This document shows positions 32,157-32,776 of a stretch of DNA of 32,776 nt, in pieces. Location of the stretch: positions 1 to 32,776 of the forward strand of contig JAQGKC010000398.1 in NCBI GenBank assembly GCA_028290305.1, read 5' to 3'. The notes under the pieces were generated by a model. That model did no database searches. It was given only the letters and a program-made list of their open reading frames with translations, and was not told the origin of the DNA. Each line of letters starts with the position of its first letter. The stretch's first letter is position 1. The position numbers and the translations under genes are program-made. This stretch comes from Bradyrhizobium sp. Its GTDB lineage: Bacteria > Pseudomonadota > Alphaproteobacteria > Rhizobiales > Xanthobacteraceae.

Positions 32157-32410
32157 TTTTTCTTGTCACTGGCGCGCCCGCCACCCAGGCCCGCCATGGT
32201 CACGAACATTTCCTGGAACCGCTCGGCGATCTTCGGATCGAAGGTGAACCAGCTTTGTATTAGCGCTTCCGGAGAAACCTTTTCGATGTTGCTCATCATC
32301 TGCTGCTGGAGCTTTTCCATCACCGCCGTTTGCATCGGCTGCACGTCCGGGAGTCCGAAAAACTGCCGGGCTTCCAGTGGCGTGCAATCTATTTCCACGT
32401 TGATCTTCAT
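32153..32410 (-). CDS. Small DUF6489-like protein
   Basis: An 85-residue protein that begins KINVEIDCTPLEARQFFGLPD and continues with a helical MQTAVMEKLQQQMMSNIEKVSPEALI stretch, a pattern I associate with the uncharacterised DUF6489 family of alphaproteobacteria. A lysine run (DKKK) ends it, just where the hydrolase start overlaps by four bases. Related proteins seem to accompany phasin- or lipid-related genes, though their role is unknown. The opposite frames of this region show no better candidate. Confidence 0.8.
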   Translation of the reverse strand: MKINVEIDCTPLEARQFFGLPDVQPMQTAVMEKLQQQMMSNIEKVSPEALIQSWFTFDPKIAERFQEMFVTMAGLGGGRASDKKK

Positions 32411-32776
32411 ATCCGCTCCCCGATTGCATTCTAGCTTGCGTCAGTATCGCCGCGGAAAGCTGCACGACGCAAGCGAACTAAGGGACGAGGCGACGACTTA
32501 GGCCTGATTTTGTCCGAGTTCATGCCCAACACTCCCGCGAAGGCAGCGCGCTTCCTCTCCCCGCGTGCGGGGTCGAGACGAGCGAAGCTCGCTCTTGGAG
32601 GGTTTGGGGGGGGGCGTCGCAACAGACTCAGGCTCGGACTGGGGCAACGCCCCCTTGTATCTGCCCATTGAGCGAAATGTGCGATGGAAGCGACTGAGCG
32701 CTTTGGCCGGTGGCCACCGGCCAAAGCGCGCGGCGAAGTCGCCCGATACCCCCTTGGCAACAACCGTGGGTGAGCC
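32411..32776. repeat. Non-coding repeat-rich stretch with a 32-bp perfect palindrome
   Basis: I see no gene in these 366 bases. The hairpins CCCCGC-GT-GCGGGG (32559-32572) and GAGCGA-AGC-TCGCTC (32580-32594), a run of nine G near 32610, and a perfect 32-bp palindrome centred on TGGCCA (32698-32729) fill it. The 110-codon minus-strand reading (32431-32763) is Arg/Pro-rich and crosses all of these structures, so it is not taken as a protein. The palindrome and the nearby hairpins look like parts of a dispersed intergenic element of Bradyrhizobium-type genomes. Confidence 0.75.

Noticed and set aside
32431..32763. 110-codon minus-strand reading at the right edge
   Set aside because: It runs through hairpins and the 32-bp palindrome and is Arg/Pro/Ser-rich, so it looks like a translated repeat element.

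Overview
The window is about 33 kb of high-GC DNA that reads as a Bradyrhizobium/Rhodopseudomonas-type alphaproteobacterial chromosome. The reasons are the codon use, the phenylacetate (paa) cluster arranged X-A-B-C-D-E, a class III PHA synthase locus, a BM3-type fused P450, and several families of palindromic intergenic repeats that are common in that group. I see no tRNA, rRNA, CRISPR array or phage gene. The organism is inferred from gene content and sequence style, not from a marker gene.

Layout. Positions 1-188 hold the 3' tip of an IS110-type transposase and two hairpins. Then come a tartrate/D-malate-type dehydrogenase (-), an SDR protein without its usual catalytic residues (+), a kynurenine-formamidase-like hydrolase (-) and a divergent amidase (+). 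From 4.9 to 9.4 kb a plus-strand row encodes a [3Fe-4S] ferredoxin, a cytochrome P450, a sulfite-oxidase-like molybdenum-cofactor protein, an alpha/beta-hydrolase-OsmC fusion and a fatty acid desaturase whose 5' end looks frameshifted. A YeeE/YedE sulfur-compound transporter and an MDR oxidoreductase follow on the minus strand.

From 11.7 to 18.7 kb lies the upper phenylacetate pathway. paaI-paaK (+) converge on paaX-A-B-C-D-E (-). PaaK makes phenylacetyl-CoA, PaaABCDE epoxidises its ring, PaaI is a rescue thioesterase, and PaaX is the expected repressor sensing phenylacetyl-CoA. The later genes (paaG, Z, F, H, J) are not in the window. Long palindromic repeats sit between paaE and paaD, between paaC and paaB, and between paaK and paaE.

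From 18.7 to 25 kb are an alpha/beta hydrolase, a DUF445 membrane protein, and a storage-polymer locus: a very short PhaE-like subunit, class III PhaC and a GNAT acetyltransferase joined by 4-nt ATGA overlaps, then a phasin with its own intrinsic terminator. A further hydrolase (+) is divergent from phaE.

From 25.2 to 32.4 kb a minus-strand row encodes a DUF6489 protein, a hydrolase paralogous to the one at 18.7 kb, a WS/DGAT acyltransferase, an epoxide hydrolase and a 1077-residue P450-reductase fusion. This suggests fatty-acyl or hydrophobic-substrate oxidation, epoxide opening and esterification. The last 366 bases are non-coding and repeat-rich, with a 32-bp perfect palindrome.
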